From DAHUYF01 sp963789275 (GTDB taxonomy: Bacteria > Pseudomonadota > Alphaproteobacteria > ATCC43930 > CGMCC-115725): 64,000 bases of DNA. Position 1 is the stretch's first letter. Each line of letters begins with the position of its first letter. The DNA is taken from contig CAWBKF010000047.1 in the NCBI GenBank assembly GCA_963789275.1, positions 1 to 64,000 on the forward strand, in the 5' to 3' direction. The translations under genes were made by a program, and so were the position numbers. Of this stretch, positions 27,049 to 39,596 are shown one piece after another. Below the pieces are notes generated by a model. That model searched no databases. It was not told the origin of the DNA and saw nothing but the letters and a program-made list of their open reading frames with translations.

Positions 27049-27077
27049 GTTTATGTTGCGGCGCAATCTCAAATATC

Positions 27078-27974
27078 ATGTCGGACGAGTGGATGGTGGC
27101 GGCGGCCGCGGCGACCGGTAACAGCTTCCAGGAGCTGATCCTCAAGCTGCAAGCCTATTGGGCCGCGCAAGGCTGCGTCATCCTGCAGCCCTATGATGTC
27201 GAGATGGGCGCCGGCACCTTCCATCCCGCGACGACCTTGCGCGCGCTCGGCCCCAATCCCTGGCGCGCCGCCTATGTCCAGCCGTCGCGGCGCCCGACCG
27301 ATGGCCGCTATGGCGAGAATCCCAACCGGCTGCAGCATTACTACCAGTTCCAGGTGATCCTGAAGCCGGCGCCGGCCGAGAGCCAGCAACTCTATCTCGA
27401 CAGCCTCGCCGCGCTCGGCATCGACGCGCGGCGGCACGACATCCGCTTCGTCGAGGATGATTGGGAGAGCCCGACGCTCGGCGCCTGGGGGCTCGGCTGG
27501 GAGGTTCGGCTCGACGGCATGGAAGTGTCGCAATTTACCTATTTCCAGCAGGTGGGCGGCATCGAATGCGATCCGGTCTCGACCGAGCTCACCTACGGGC
27601 TCGAGCGCCTCGCCATGTATGTGCAGGGCGTCGAGAACGTCTATGACCTCGACTACAATGGTGCCGGCGTCACCTACGGCGAGGTGTTCAAGCGCGCCGA
27701 GATCGAATTCTCCGCCTATAATTTCGAGCACGCCGACACCAAGCTGCTCTTCCGGCATTTCGCGGATGCCGAGCAGGAGTGCAGGGCGCTGCTGGCGCAG
27801 GCTCTGCCGCTGCCGGCCTATGACCAGTGCATCAAGGCGAGCCACGCCTTCAACCTGCTCGACGCGCGCGGCGTCATCTCGGTCACCGAGCGCGCCGCCT
27901 ATATCGGCCGCGTGCGGGCACTCGCCAAGGCGTGTTGCGAGGGCTGGCTGGCGCAGCAGGCGAGCGCCGCCTGA
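27078..27974 (+). CDS. glyQ: Glycine--tRNA ligase alpha subunit
   Basis: Catalytic alpha subunit (298 residues) of the bacterial heterotetrameric glycyl-tRNA synthetase. The recognisable core is SFQELILKLQAYWAAQGCVILQP in outline, then EMGAGTFHPATTLRALG and VQPSRRPTDGRYGENPNR, the class II motifs that bind ATP and glycine. The first ATG gives a slightly extended N-terminus (MSDEWMVAAAAATG). glyS follows after 4 bp. Confidence 0.97.
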   Translation: MSDEWMVAAAAATGNSFQELILKLQAYWAAQGCVILQPYDVEMGAGTFHPATTLRALGPNPWRAAYVQPSRRPTDGRYGENPNRLQHYYQFQVILKPAPAESQQLYLDSLAALGIDARRHDIRFVEDDWESPTLGAWGLGWEVRLDGMEVSQFTYFQQVGGIECDPVSTELTYGLERLAMYVQGVENVYDLDYNGAGVTYGEVFKRAEIEFSAYNFEHADTKLLFRHFADAEQECRALLAQALPLPAYDQCIKASHAFNLLDARGVISVTERAAYIGRVRALAKACCEGWLAQQASAA

Positions 27975-27978
27975 GCCG

Positions 27979-30045
27979 ATGGCCGAGCTTCTCCTGGAGT
28001 TGCTCACCGAAGAGATCCCGGCGCGCATGCAGTCGCGCGCGGCGGAGGATCTGGCGATGCTCGCCACCGACAAGCTCGAGGCGGCCGGTCTCGTTCCCTC
28101 CGACGCGCATGCCTATGCGACGCCGCGGCGCCTGACGCTGGTGGTGGAGGGGCTGCCGGATCGGCAGCCCGATGCGGTCGAGGAGCGCCGGGGCCCGCGC
28201 GTCGGCGCGCCGGCAAGCGCGATCGACGGGTTTCTCAAATCCGCCGGCCTGCTGTCGATCACGCAATTGGAGCAGCGCGACAGCGGCAAGGGCGCCTTCT
28301 ATTTCGCGATGATCCGCCGGCCCGGACGCCCGACCGCTGCGGTGCTGCCGGACCTGCTGCGCGAGATCGTGCTCGCGCTGCCCTGGCCCAAATCCATGCA
28401 CTTTCCGGCAGCAAGCTTCCGCTGGGTGCGGCCGATGACCAGCGCGCTCTGCCTGTTCGACGGCAAGGTGCTGCCGCTGGCGCTCGATGGCGTGCCGGTG
28501 GGCGGCGCGACGAGCGGTCACCGCTTCCTCGCGCCGAAGAAGATCAAGGTGAAGGATTTCGCCGATTATTGCCGCAAGCTGCGCGCCGCGCATGTGATGC
28601 TGCGCCGCGAGGACCGCCGCGAGGCGATCACGCGGGCGCTGCATGAAAAGGCCGCCGAGGCGCAGCTTGGCGTCAAGGATGATCCGGCCTTGCTCGACGA
28701 GGTGACCGGCCTCGTCGAATGGCCGGTGGTGCTCATGGGCACGATCGACCCGGAATTCCTCGCGCTGCCAGCCGAGGTGCTGACCACCTCGATGCGGGCG
28801 CATCAGAAGTATTTTGCCTGCCTCGACCGCGACGGCAAGCTCGCCGGGCGCTTTCTCTTCGTCGCCAACATGATCGCCGATGACGGCGGCAAGGCGATCG
28901 TCGCCGGCAACGAGGCGGGGCTGCGCGCGCGGCTCTCGGACGCGCGGTTCTTCTGGGAGCAGGATCGCAAGGTGGCGCTCGCCGCGCGCATCCCGAAACT
29001 TGCCGAGCGGGTGTTTCACGCCAGGCTCGGCAGCGTCCTCGACAAGGTCGGGCGGGTCGAGCGCCTGTCCGAGGACCTCGCGCCCTATATCGGCGGCGCG
29101 GACAAGGCGAAGGTGCGGCGGGCGGCGGAGCTTGCCAAGGCCGATCTCTCGAGCGGCATGGTCGGCGAGTTTCCCGAGCTCCAGGGCATCATGGGCCGCT
29201 ATTACGCCCTCCATGATGGCGAGGGCGCCGAGATCGCGGCTGCGATCGCCGAGCATTACTCGCCGCTCGGGCCGAACGACCGTTGTCCCAGCGCACCGGT
29301 CAGCGTCGCCGTGGCGCTGGCCGACAAGATCGACACGCTGGTCGGGTTCTTTGCGATCGACGAGAAGCCGACCGGCTCGCGTGACCCCTTCGCGTTGCGC
29401 CGGGCGGCGCTGGGCGTGATCCGGCTCGTCCTCGAAAACCGCCTGCGACTGCCCCTGGCGCAGGTGTTCGGCCGAGCCTTCGTGCTTGGCCGCGCCAACG
29501 GCTTCGCCCTCGACCCCACCGCCGACCTCCTGGCCTTCTTCGCCGATCGCCTCAAGGTCCATCTGCGCGAGCAGGGCGTGCGTCACGATCTCGTCGCGGC
29601 GGTGTTTGCGCTGGGCGGCGAGGACGATCTCGTGCGCCTGCTGGCTCGCGTGGCCGCGCTCGATGCCTTCCTTAAGACCGATGACGGGGCCAACCTGCTG
29701 GTGGCCTATCGCCGCGCCACCAACATCGTGCGCATCGAGGAGAAGAAGGACGGGACGACCTACCCCGGCGAGCCCGACCCCAAGCTCCTGCAGGAGCCGG
29801 CCGAGGCGACGCTTGCCGCCGAGCTGGACCGGGCGGCGGCGAGGAGCGCCGACGACCTCGCCCGGGAGGCGTTTACCGTGGCAGTAGCGGCGCTCGCAGC
29901 CTTGCGCGGGCCGGTGGATGAATTTTTTGCGCGTGTAACCGTTAATTGCGAGAATAGGGAATTGCGGGCGAACCGCCTGCGCCTCCTGGCGCAGATCCGC
30001 GACACGCTCAATCGCGTCGCCGACTTCTCAGAGATCGAGGGCTAG
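27979..30045 (+). CDS. glyS: Glycine--tRNA ligase beta subunit
   Basis: Beta subunit of 688 residues that binds tRNA-Gly. It starts MAELLLELLTEEIPARMQSRA, the conserved family N-terminus. The HD-like central region contains FPELQGIMGRYYALHDGE and ALADKIDTLVGFF, and the C-terminal anticodon-binding part ends with NRLRLLAQIRDTLNRVADFS. Length is normal. It is 4 bp downstream of glyQ and 3 bp upstream of ppdK, so the three form one operon. Confidence 0.97.
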   Translation: MAELLLELLTEEIPARMQSRAAEDLAMLATDKLEAAGLVPSDAHAYATPRRLTLVVEGLPDRQPDAVEERRGPRVGAPASAIDGFLKSAGLLSITQLEQRDSGKGAFYFAMIRRPGRPTAAVLPDLLREIVLALPWPKSMHFPAASFRWVRPMTSALCLFDGKVLPLALDGVPVGGATSGHRFLAPKKIKVKDFADYCRKLRAAHVMLRREDRREAITRALHEKAAEAQLGVKDDPALLDEVTGLVEWPVVLMGTIDPEFLALPAEVLTTSMRAHQKYFACLDRDGKLAGRFLFVANMIADDGGKAIVAGNEAGLRARLSDARFFWEQDRKVALAARIPKLAERVFHARLGSVLDKVGRVERLSEDLAPYIGGADKAKVRRAAELAKADLSSGMVGEFPELQGIMGRYYALHDGEGAEIAAAIAEHYSPLGPNDRCPSAPVSVAVALADKIDTLVGFFAIDEKPTGSRDPFALRRAALGVIRLVLENRLRLPLAQVFGRAFVLGRANGFALDPTADLLAFFADRLKVHLREQGVRHDLVAAVFALGGEDDLVRLLARVAALDAFLKTDDGANLLVAYRRATNIVRIEEKKDGTTYPGEPDPKLLQEPAEATLAAELDRAAARSADDLAREAFTVAVAALAALRGPVDEFFARVTVNCENRELRANRLRLLAQIRDTLNRVADFSEIEG

Positions 30046-30048
30046 ACG

Positions 30049-32727
<2,679 letters not shown>

Positions 32728-32731
<4 letters not shown>

Positions 32732-33643
32732 CCGCTTCCCTCTCGTCCGTTGCGGCGGGAGGGAAGCCGGCGCTCGCCGCCGCCCTGGCGCGCCTCGAGC
32801 GCGCGCCGGAGGATGAGGCGACCCTGGCGCTGCTCGATGCCGCCTATGCCAATCCGCGCGCGCAGGTGGTCGGCGTCACCGGGCCGCCCGGCGTCGGCAA
32901 GTCGACGCTGATCGGCGCCCTGATCGCCGCCTGGCGCGGCGAGGGGCGCACCGTCGGCGTCATCGCCGTCGACCCGTCCTCGCGCGCCTCGGGCGGCGCG
33001 CTGCTCGGCGACCGCACGCGGCTCAGGACCGACCCTGGCGATGCCGGCATCTTCGTGCGCTCGATGGCGGCGCGCGACAAGCTCGGCGGCCTCGCGGCGC
33101 TGACCGTCTCGGCCATGGTGCTGATGCGCGCGCTCTTCGATATCGTGCTGATCGAGACGGTGGGGGTCGGCCAGTCCGAGACCGACATCGCCGGCGCCGC
33201 CGATACGGTGGTGCTGTGCGTCCAGCCGGGCTCGGGCGACAGCCTGCAGTTCATGAAGGCGGGGATCGTCGAGATCCCGCATGTCGTCGTCATCACCAAG
33301 AGCGATCTCGGCGCCGCCGCCGAGCGCGCGCGGGCGGACGCCCTTGCCGTGCTCGGGCCTTGCCGGACATGCTGGCGCGGGCTGGGAGGTGCCGGTGCTG
33401 ATGCTGTCGGCGCTGAGGCGCGATGGCATCGACAAGCTCGCCGCGGCGGTGGCAGGCCACTGGCGCTGTCTCGCCGAGGGCCTTGCGGCGGCGCGGCAGG
33501 CGCAAGCGCGGCACTGGCTCATCGAGGGGCTGCGCGAAGCGTTCGGCCGCGAGGGGCTGCGGCGGACGGGGGAGCCCGCGCTGGCACCCGGGGAATCGCC
33601 GTTTCGGGTCATGGCGCGGCTCGGCGCGGGCTTGCGCCGCTGA
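32728..33643 (+). CDS. meaB: Methylmalonyl-CoA mutase-associated GTPase MeaB (single-base frameshift near 33355)
   Basis: G3E-type P-loop GTPase (MeaB/ArgK) that protects and reloads adenosylcobalamin-dependent methylmalonyl-CoA mutase. Walker A is GVTGPPGVGKST, followed by VIAVDPSSRASGGALLGDR, the switch region IETVGVGQSE and the specificity motif ITKSD. The frame breaks within GCTCGGGCCT (33351-33360), where an extra G in the GGG run fits. It resumes with VPVLMLSALRRDGIDKL. The corrected protein has about 304 residues. It starts at TTG 32728, overlapping the ppdK stop. No mutase gene is nearby. Confidence 0.85.
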
Positions 33644-33657
33644 AGGGAGAGGCTGGC

Positions 33658-34390
33658 ATGGACGATCTCGCCGGGCGCGTCGCCCTGGTCACCGGCGGCA
33701 GCCGCGGCATCGGCCGCGCCATCGCGCTGGCGCTCGCCGAGGCGGGCGCCGATGTCGCCGTCAATTATCACCGCCACGCGGCGGAGGCGGAGGAGGTCTG
33801 CGGCGCCATCGCCGCGATCGGGCGCAGCGCGGTTGCGCTTGCCGCCGATGTCGCGGCGTCTGCCGAGGTCGGACGCCTCGTCGCTGCAGGCGCAGGCGCG
33901 GCTCGGGGCCGTCGGCATTCTCGTCAACAATGCCGGCATCTCGCAGCCGATGACGCTCGACACGCTGAACGAGGCGGCGTGGGACGCGACCATCGCCACC
34001 AACCTCACATCGATGTTCCTGGTGACTCAGGCGGTGCTGCCGGGCATGCGCCAGGCGCGCTGGGGCCGCATCATCAACATCTCGTCGACGGCGGCGCAGA
34101 CCGGCGGCATCATCGGGCCGCATTACGCGGCGTCCAAGGCCGGCATCCACGGCATGACGCATGGCTATGCCGCCTGGCTGGTGCGCGAGGGCGTCACCGT
34201 CAATGCGATCGCGCCGGCGCTGATCGAGACTGATATGATCCGCGACCACGCGCAGGCGAGGCCCGACCGCATCCCGCTCGGCCGCTTCGGCCGCGCCGAG
34301 GAGGTGGCGGGGGTCGCGGTGATGCTGGCGCTGAACGGCTACATCACGGGCCAGACGATCAACGTCAATGGCGGCGCCTACATGAGTTGA
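33658..34390 (+). CDS. SDR-family oxidoreductase, 3-oxoacyl reductase-like (single-base frameshift near 33888)
   Basis: Short-chain dehydrogenase similar to FabG or acetoacetyl-CoA reductase. The first part has VALVTGGSRGIGRAIALAL. The frame shifts by one extra base around TCGCTGCAGGCG (33881-33892). The second part has GILVNNAGISQPM, the serine in NISSTAAQ, Tyr/Lys in HYAASKAG, and ends with INVNGGAYMS. The corrected length is about 243 residues. It follows meaB by 14 bp with GGGAGAGG upstream. Confidence 0.83.
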
Positions 34391-34406
34391 ATCCGGGGGG
34401 AGGGGA

Positions 34407-34811
34407 ATGGGCGTGATCTATGTGGCGCGCAGCGCCAAATTCGGCAAATGGGCGAACGATGTCGGGCTCAGCAAGCATGTCTACAAGGTGGGCGTGGCGG
34501 AGGGCGATCCTAAGCCGATCGTCGCGCAGGGCTGGGGCGGCGAGACCGACTGGGCGATCCTGAAGAAGCAGGAGGTCGAGGGGCCGAGCGAGGAAGCGGT
34601 GATCGAGCGCCTGGCACGGCGGGAGAAGATGGTCGATCCCGCCTATTATCCGCGCCTCAAGGGCGCCACCGGCGTGTTCAAGGTGCTGCCCGACCATGTC
34701 GAGAACCACATCATCGTCTCGCGCACCATGGCCGGCGAGTTCGACCGCGCCGAGGTCAAGCTGAAGCCGGTCGACTTCGCCGACTACCTCATCCACAACG
34801 CGCTGCGGTAG
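34407..34811 (+). CDS. Conserved hypothetical protein, possible GIY-YIG/T5orf172 relative
   Basis: A 134-residue protein starting MGVIYVARSAKFGKWANDVG, then YKVGVAEG. The spacing of IYVARS and YKVGVA is reminiscent of the GIY and YIG strands of GIY-YIG/T5orf172 domains, but the glycines do not match exactly, so this is a weak suggestion. The rest is amphipathic and ends DYLIHNALR. It is preceded by a strong GGGGGGAGGGG site. No function is assigned. Confidence 0.6.
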   Translation: MGVIYVARSAKFGKWANDVGLSKHVYKVGVAEGDPKPIVAQGWGGETDWAILKKQEVEGPSEEAVIERLARREKMVDPAYYPRLKGATGVFKVLPDHVENHIIVSRTMAGEFDRAEVKLKPVDFADYLIHNALR

Positions 34812-34815
34812 GTGC

Positions 34816-35712
34816 TCAGAAATTCGCCCAGCCGGGCTTGCGCGGGACGAGCGTCGCGGTTCCCGCGGTGAGCGGCTTGCCGGCCGACGCCTCGGCCACG
34901 GCTTCGAGCCGCAGCAATGCCAAGCCCAGCCCGTCGCGGCCGGAGCGCATCTCGCCCGCCTCCTGATCGCCGAGCATCACCAGCGTGCCCGGCGCGGGCA
35001 GCGGCCCGTCGATGACGACCGGCATCAGCCGCTTCTTGATGAGCGCGCGGTACTTGGTGCGCGCGGTCAGCTCCTGGCCGATATAGCAACCCTTCTGCCA
35101 GTCGATGCCGTTCAATTCCTCGAAGCCGGATTCGAGCAGGATCGCCTTCTCCACGGCGAGATCGCGGCTGCCATCGGGAATGCCGAGCGACAGGCGCAGC
35201 CGGTCGTATTCGGTGCCGTCGTCGATGCGGAAGCCGGCGCTTTGGAGCGGTGCAAGGCCGGCGCCGCGCCGCAGCAGCAGCCGGGCGCCGAGCTCGGGCA
35301 GCCGCGGGTCGACATAAGCGATGCCGCCGGCGAACGGCACGGCGGCGCCGGGCTCCACCGGCAGGTCGAGCAGGTTCAGCGCGTCGCTGCCGAAGGCCGC
35401 CGCGACGATATAGCGGTCGCCGTTCTCGCCGAGCGAGACCTTGGCGCGCAGACGGTAGAGGCCGAGGCGCCGCTTCAGATCGGCCAGGCGCGCCGCCTCG
35501 GCGTCGATCAGGAAGGCGTCGCCGATCTCGGCGATGAAGAAGTCGTGGAGGTACTTCCCCTGCGCGGTGAGGAGCGCGGCGTAGATCGCACGGTCCGGCG
35601 CGACCTTCTCGACATCGTTGGAGACCAGCCCCTGCAGGAAGGCGAGGCGGTCCTCGCCCGCGATCTCGAGCACCGCGCGATCGCCCAGCACCATGCAGGA
35701 TCGCTCAACCAT
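34816..35712 (-). CDS. ygfZ: YgfZ/GcvT-family folate-binding protein
   Basis: Protein of 298 residues related to the aminomethyltransferase fold. The diagnostic YgfZ signature KGCYIGQELTART is present near residue 190, with the conserved cysteine. YgfZ supports iron-sulfur cluster assembly with the help of folate. The start at 35712 is chosen because the domain begins VLGDRAVLEIAGEDRL a few residues later; ATG 35694 is an alternative. It is convergent with the hypothetical gene at 34407. Confidence 0.88.
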   Translation of the reverse strand: MVERSCMVLGDRAVLEIAGEDRLAFLQGLVSNDVEKVAPDRAIYAALLTAQGKYLHDFFIAEIGDAFLIDAEAARLADLKRRLGLYRLRAKVSLGENGDRYIVAAAFGSDALNLLDLPVEPGAAVPFAGGIAYVDPRLPELGARLLLRRGAGLAPLQSAGFRIDDGTEYDRLRLSLGIPDGSRDLAVEKAILLESGFEELNGIDWQKGCYIGQELTARTKYRALIKKRLMPVVIDGPLPAPGTLVMLGDQEAGEMRSGRDGLGLALLRLEAVAEASAGKPLTAGTATLVPRKPGWANF

Positions 35713-35839
35713 CCGAAATCCTCCGCGCCGATCCGATCCAGGACCATAGAAGTAGGCAAGGGCCGCAACCTTGGCAAGCGCTGGGGACGGGCTTATAAGG
35801 CGCGCAGCATATCGCGCCGGAGGCAAATTCCGCGGGCAC

Positions 35840-36802
35840 ATGAGGATCCTTTTCGTCACCGGCACGCGTATCGGCGATGCCGTGCTGTCCACCGGGCTCC
35901 TCGGCTACATCGTCGAGCGCAATCCCGGCGCCCGCCTCACCATCGCCGCCGGTCCCGATGCGGCGCCCCTCTTCGCCGCGGTGCCGGGGCTCGAGCGGAT
36001 CCTGATCGTCACCAAGCAGCGCTACGCGCTGCACTGGCTGAAGCTCTATCGTACCGTGGTGCCGCGGCGCTGGGACCTCGTCGTCGATCTCCGCGGCTCC
36101 GCGCTGGCCTATCTGCTGGCCGCAAACGAGCGTCGCGTCATGGGCAAGGGCGATGCCGACGCGCACCGGGTGCAGCAGCTGGCACGTCTCTTCGCCCTCG
36201 ATCCGCCGCCGGCGCCGCGTCTCTGGACGGCGCCCGAGCACGAGCAGCGGGCGGCGCTGCTGGTGCCGCCCGGCGGGCCAGTGCTGGCGGTGGGGCCGGC
36301 GGCCAATTGGCGCGGCAAGCAATGGCGCGCCGAGCGCTTCGCCGAGCTGGCGCAGCGCCTCACCGCCGCGTCGGGGCCATTGCCCGGCGCCCGCATCGCC
36401 GTGCTGGCGGCGGCGCATGAACGCGCGCAAGCGGCGCCGCTGCTGGCGGCACTGCCGCCGGGCCGCGGCCTCGATCTCATCGCCCGCACCGACCTGTTGA
36501 CGGCGGCGGCGGCGCTGCGGCGCTGCGCGCTCTTCGTCGGCAACGATACCGGCATCATGCACATCGCCGCGGCGATGGGGACGCCGACGCTGGGCCTCTT
36601 CGGGCCGAGCCTGCCGGCGCAGTACGCGCCGTGGGGACCGCGCACCGCGGTGGTGCGCACGACCAGATCCTATGACGAGATCGTCGGCGCGCCCGATTAC
36701 GATCACCGCACCACCGGCACGCAGATGGATTCACTGAGCGTCGATGCCGCCGAGGCGGCGGCGCGCCGGCTCTGGGCCAGCGTCCAGGGCGAGGCCGCCT
36801 GA
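35840..36802 (+). CDS. Glycosyltransferase family 9 (heptosyltransferase-like)
   Basis: ADP-heptose-type glycosyltransferase of 320 residues involved in lipopolysaccharide assembly. It begins MRILFVTGTRIGDAVLSTGLL, the GT9 N-terminus. The sugar-nucleotide-binding half contains LAVGPAANWRGKQWRAERF and the signature VGNDTGIMHIAAAMGTPTLGL in outline. The start at 35840 is at the beginning of the first beta strand. The following GT4 gene overlaps its stop, so the two are coupled. Confidence 0.9.
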   Translation: MRILFVTGTRIGDAVLSTGLLGYIVERNPGARLTIAAGPDAAPLFAAVPGLERILIVTKQRYALHWLKLYRTVVPRRWDLVVDLRGSALAYLLAANERRVMGKGDADAHRVQQLARLFALDPPPAPRLWTAPEHEQRAALLVPPGGPVLAVGPAANWRGKQWRAERFAELAQRLTAASGPLPGARIAVLAAAHERAQAAPLLAALPPGRGLDLIARTDLLTAAAALRRCALFVGNDTGIMHIAAAMGTPTLGLFGPSLPAQYAPWGPRTAVVRTTRSYDEIVGAPDYDHRTTGTQMDSLSVDAAEAAARRLWASVQGEAA

Positions 36803-37824
36803 TGCGGCTGCTGCAAGCCATGGCCGGCGCGCGGCATGGCGGCGCCGAAGCGTTTTTCGTGCGGCTCGCCATCGCGCTCAGCCGCGCCGGGCAGGAGCAG
36901 CGCGTCCTCATCCGCAGCGATGCCGAGCGGGCGGCGGCGCTGCGGCAGGGCGGCATCGAGCCGCTGCAACTGCCCTTCGGCGGCTGGCTCGACATCGCCA
37001 CGCGGCGGGGCTTCCGCCGCGCGGTCGCGCAGTACCGGCCGCAGGTCGTGCTCACCTGGATGAACCGGGCGACCAGGCTTTGCCCGCGCGGCGATTTCGT
37101 GCATGTTGCGCGGCTCGGAGGCTATTACGATTTGAAATACTACCGGCGTTGCGATCACCTGATCGCCAATACCCCTGACATCGCCGCTTATCTCGTTCGG
37201 CAGGGATGGCCGCAGGAGCGTGTCCGCTACCTGCCTAATTTTGTCGCCGCGGCGGCGGCGGCGCCGGTGGCGCGGGCAAGCCTCGCGACCCCGGAAGCGG
37301 CGCCGCTGGCGCTGGCGCTGGGCCGGCTTCATCCCAACAAGGGCTTCGACACACTGCTGGCGGCGCTGCGGCTTCTGCCCGAGATCTATCTCTGGCTCGC
37401 CGGCGAGGGCGGTCAGCGCGAGATGCTGGAGCGCCAGGCACGGTTGCTCGGCATCGCGGAGCGCGTCCGCTTCCTCGGCTGGCGCGAGGACACGGCGGCG
37501 CTGCTGGCGGCGGCGGATTTCCTCGTCTGCCCGTCGCGCCATGAGCCGCTCGGCAATGTCGTCATCGAGGCCTGGGCCGCCGGCCGGGCGGTGGCGGCGA
37601 CGGCGAGCGAGGGACCGAGCGCGCTCATCCAGGAGAACGAGACCGGGCTGCTCGTTGCCGTCGACGATGCCGAGGCGCTCGCCGCGGCGATGGCGTGGCT
37701 GGCGCGGGATCCCGCCCTCAGAGCGCGCCTCGCTGCGGCCGGCCGCGCCGCCTATGAGGCGGACTATTCAGAGCCGCGGGTGGTGGCGCTCTACCGCGAG
37801 TTCCTTGCCGAGGTCGCGCGCTGA
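36802..37824 (+). CDS. Glycosyltransferase family 4
   Basis: GT-B glycosyltransferase of 340 residues. The N-terminal GGAEAFFVRLAIALSRAG and the C-terminal donor site CPSRHEPLGNVVIEAWAAG (with the E-x7-E-type motif region) are typical of GT4. It overlaps the GT9 gene by one base and the asparagine synthase gene by one base, forming a tight three-gene cassette for LPS core, O-antigen or other surface sugar work. The sugar is not known. Confidence 0.9.
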   Translation: MRLLQAMAGARHGGAEAFFVRLAIALSRAGQEQRVLIRSDAERAAALRQGGIEPLQLPFGGWLDIATRRGFRRAVAQYRPQVVLTWMNRATRLCPRGDFVHVARLGGYYDLKYYRRCDHLIANTPDIAAYLVRQGWPQERVRYLPNFVAAAAAAPVARASLATPEAAPLALALGRLHPNKGFDTLLAALRLLPEIYLWLAGEGGQREMLERQARLLGIAERVRFLGWREDTAALLAAADFLVCPSRHEPLGNVVIEAWAAGRAVAATASEGPSALIQENETGLLVAVDDAEALAAAMAWLARDPALRARLAAAGRAAYEADYSEPRVVALYREFLAEVAR

Positions 37825-39593
37825 TGTGCGGCATCGCCGGCGTCATGACCGCCGATGACGCGACGCCGCCGGCCGCGGTGCTGCAGGCCATGTCGGCGGC
37901 GCTCGCCCATCGCGGCCCCGACGGCAACGGCCATTATCGCGCCGGCAATGTCGGCATGGTGCAGACGCGCCTTGCCATCATCGATCTCGCCACCGGCGAC
38001 CAGCCGCTCTACGAGCCCGGCGGCGCGGCGTTGATGGCGAACGGCGAGATCTACAATTACATCGAGCTGCGGGCCGACCTCGCCGGCACGGTCTTTTCCA
38101 CCGGCTCCGACTGCGAGCTGCCGCTCCATCTCTATCGCCGCCACGGGCTCGACTTCACGGCGCGGCTGCGCGGCATGTATGCGATCGCGCTGCACGATCC
38201 CGCCGCCGGCCGGCTCGTCCTGGCGCGTGATCCCTTCGGCATCAAGCCGCTCTATTACGTCGAGACGGCGGCGGGCTTCGCCTTCGCCTCCGAGCCGCAG
38301 GCGCTGATCGCCGGCGGACTGGTGCCGGCGCAGCTGGTGCGTCAGGTGCGCAACGAGCTGCTGCAGCTGCAATTCACCACCGGCCGCGAGACGATCTTCG
38401 CCGGCATTCAGCGGGTGCTGCCGGGCGAGACGGTGGTGGTGGCGCGCGGCCGGGTCGTCGAGCGGCGGCGCTATGAGGCGCTGGCCGGCGCGGCGCCGCG
38501 GCCGCGCGAGGAGAGCCAGGCGCTGCAGGAGTTCGACGGCATCTTCGCCGATTCCGTGCTGCTGCATCAGCGCTCCGACGTTCCCTATGGCATGTTTCTC
38601 TCCGGCGGCGTCGACAGCTCCGCCGTGCTGGCGATGATGGCGCGGCTCAACGAGCGGCCGGTCAAGGCCTTCACCGTCGGATTCACCACCGGCAATGTCG
38701 CCGACGAACGCGCGCAGGCGCGCGCGGTCGCCCAGTCGCTGGGCGCCGAGCACATCGAAGTCGAGTTTCGCGAAGCGGATTTCTGGCGGCTGCTGCCGGA
38801 GATCGCCCGCGCCATGGACGATCCGGCGGCGGATTACGCGGTGCTGCCGACCTACAAGCTCGCCGCGGTGGCGCGCGCCGCAGGGCTCAAGGTGATCCTC
38901 TCCGGCGAGGGCGGCGACGAGCTCTTTGCCGGCTATGGCCGCTATCGCAGCGTCATGCGGCCATGGTGGGGCGGCGGCAAGCTGCTGCGCGGGCGCGGCA
39001 ATTTCGACAAGCTCGGCATCCTGCGCGGCGATCTCGCAGGCTGGCGCGACGGGATCGCCGCCGCGGAGCTGCACAGCGCGACACGCGGACGCACGCGGCT
39101 GCAGATCGCCCAGGCGACGGATTGCGCCGACTGGCTGCCGAACGACCTGCTGGGCAAGCTCGATCGCTGCCTCATGGCGCATGGCGTCGAGGGGCGCACG
39201 CCCTTTCTCGATCCGATGGTTGCCGACTTTGCCTTCGGGCTGCCCGACGATCTCAAGGTGCGGCACGGCACGGGGAAGTGGCTGCTGCGGCGCTGGCTCG
39301 CCGAGCACCTGCCGGCGGCCGAGCCGATGGCCAAGAAGCGCGGCTTCACCGTGCCGGTCGGCGATTGGATCGCGCGGCGCGGCGCGCAGCTGGGGCCACT
39401 GGTGGCGCGGCAGGCCGGTTTGCGCGAGATCTGCCTGCCGCATGCGGTGGAAAAGCTGTTCCGCGAGGCGGCCGGGCGGCGCACCGGCTTTGCCGCCTGG
39501 ACGCTGCTGTTCTATGCGCTCTGGCACCGCCAGCATATCGAGCGCCTGCCGCCGGGGCCGGATGTGTTCTCCACCCTCGGCGCCAGCCGCTGA
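37824..39593 (+). CDS. asnB: Glutamine-hydrolysing asparagine synthase family protein
   Basis: Two-domain amidotransferase of 589 residues. The glutaminase nucleophile is Cys2 (MCGIAG), with ANGEIYNYIELR in the same domain. The synthase domain has the PP-loop SGGVDSSAVLAMM. Within glycan clusters, AsnB-like enzymes often amidate sugar carboxylates rather than make free asparagine. Its overlap with the GT4 gene suggests such a role (inference). The convergent pyrC gene ends 3 bp away. Confidence 0.9.
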   Translation: MCGIAGVMTADDATPPAAVLQAMSAALAHRGPDGNGHYRAGNVGMVQTRLAIIDLATGDQPLYEPGGAALMANGEIYNYIELRADLAGTVFSTGSDCELPLHLYRRHGLDFTARLRGMYAIALHDPAAGRLVLARDPFGIKPLYYVETAAGFAFASEPQALIAGGLVPAQLVRQVRNELLQLQFTTGRETIFAGIQRVLPGETVVVARGRVVERRRYEALAGAAPRPREESQALQEFDGIFADSVLLHQRSDVPYGMFLSGGVDSSAVLAMMARLNERPVKAFTVGFTTGNVADERAQARAVAQSLGAEHIEVEFREADFWRLLPEIARAMDDPAADYAVLPTYKLAAVARAAGLKVILSGEGGDELFAGYGRYRSVMRPWWGGGKLLRGRGNFDKLGILRGDLAGWRDGIAAAELHSATRGRTRLQIAQATDCADWLPNDLLGKLDRCLMAHGVEGRTPFLDPMVADFAFGLPDDLKVRHGTGKWLLRRWLAEHLPAAEPMAKKRGFTVPVGDWIARRGAQLGPLVARQAGLREICLPHAVEKLFREAAGRRTGFAAWTLLFYALWHRQHIERLPPGPDVFSTLGASR

Positions 39594-39596
39594 GGC

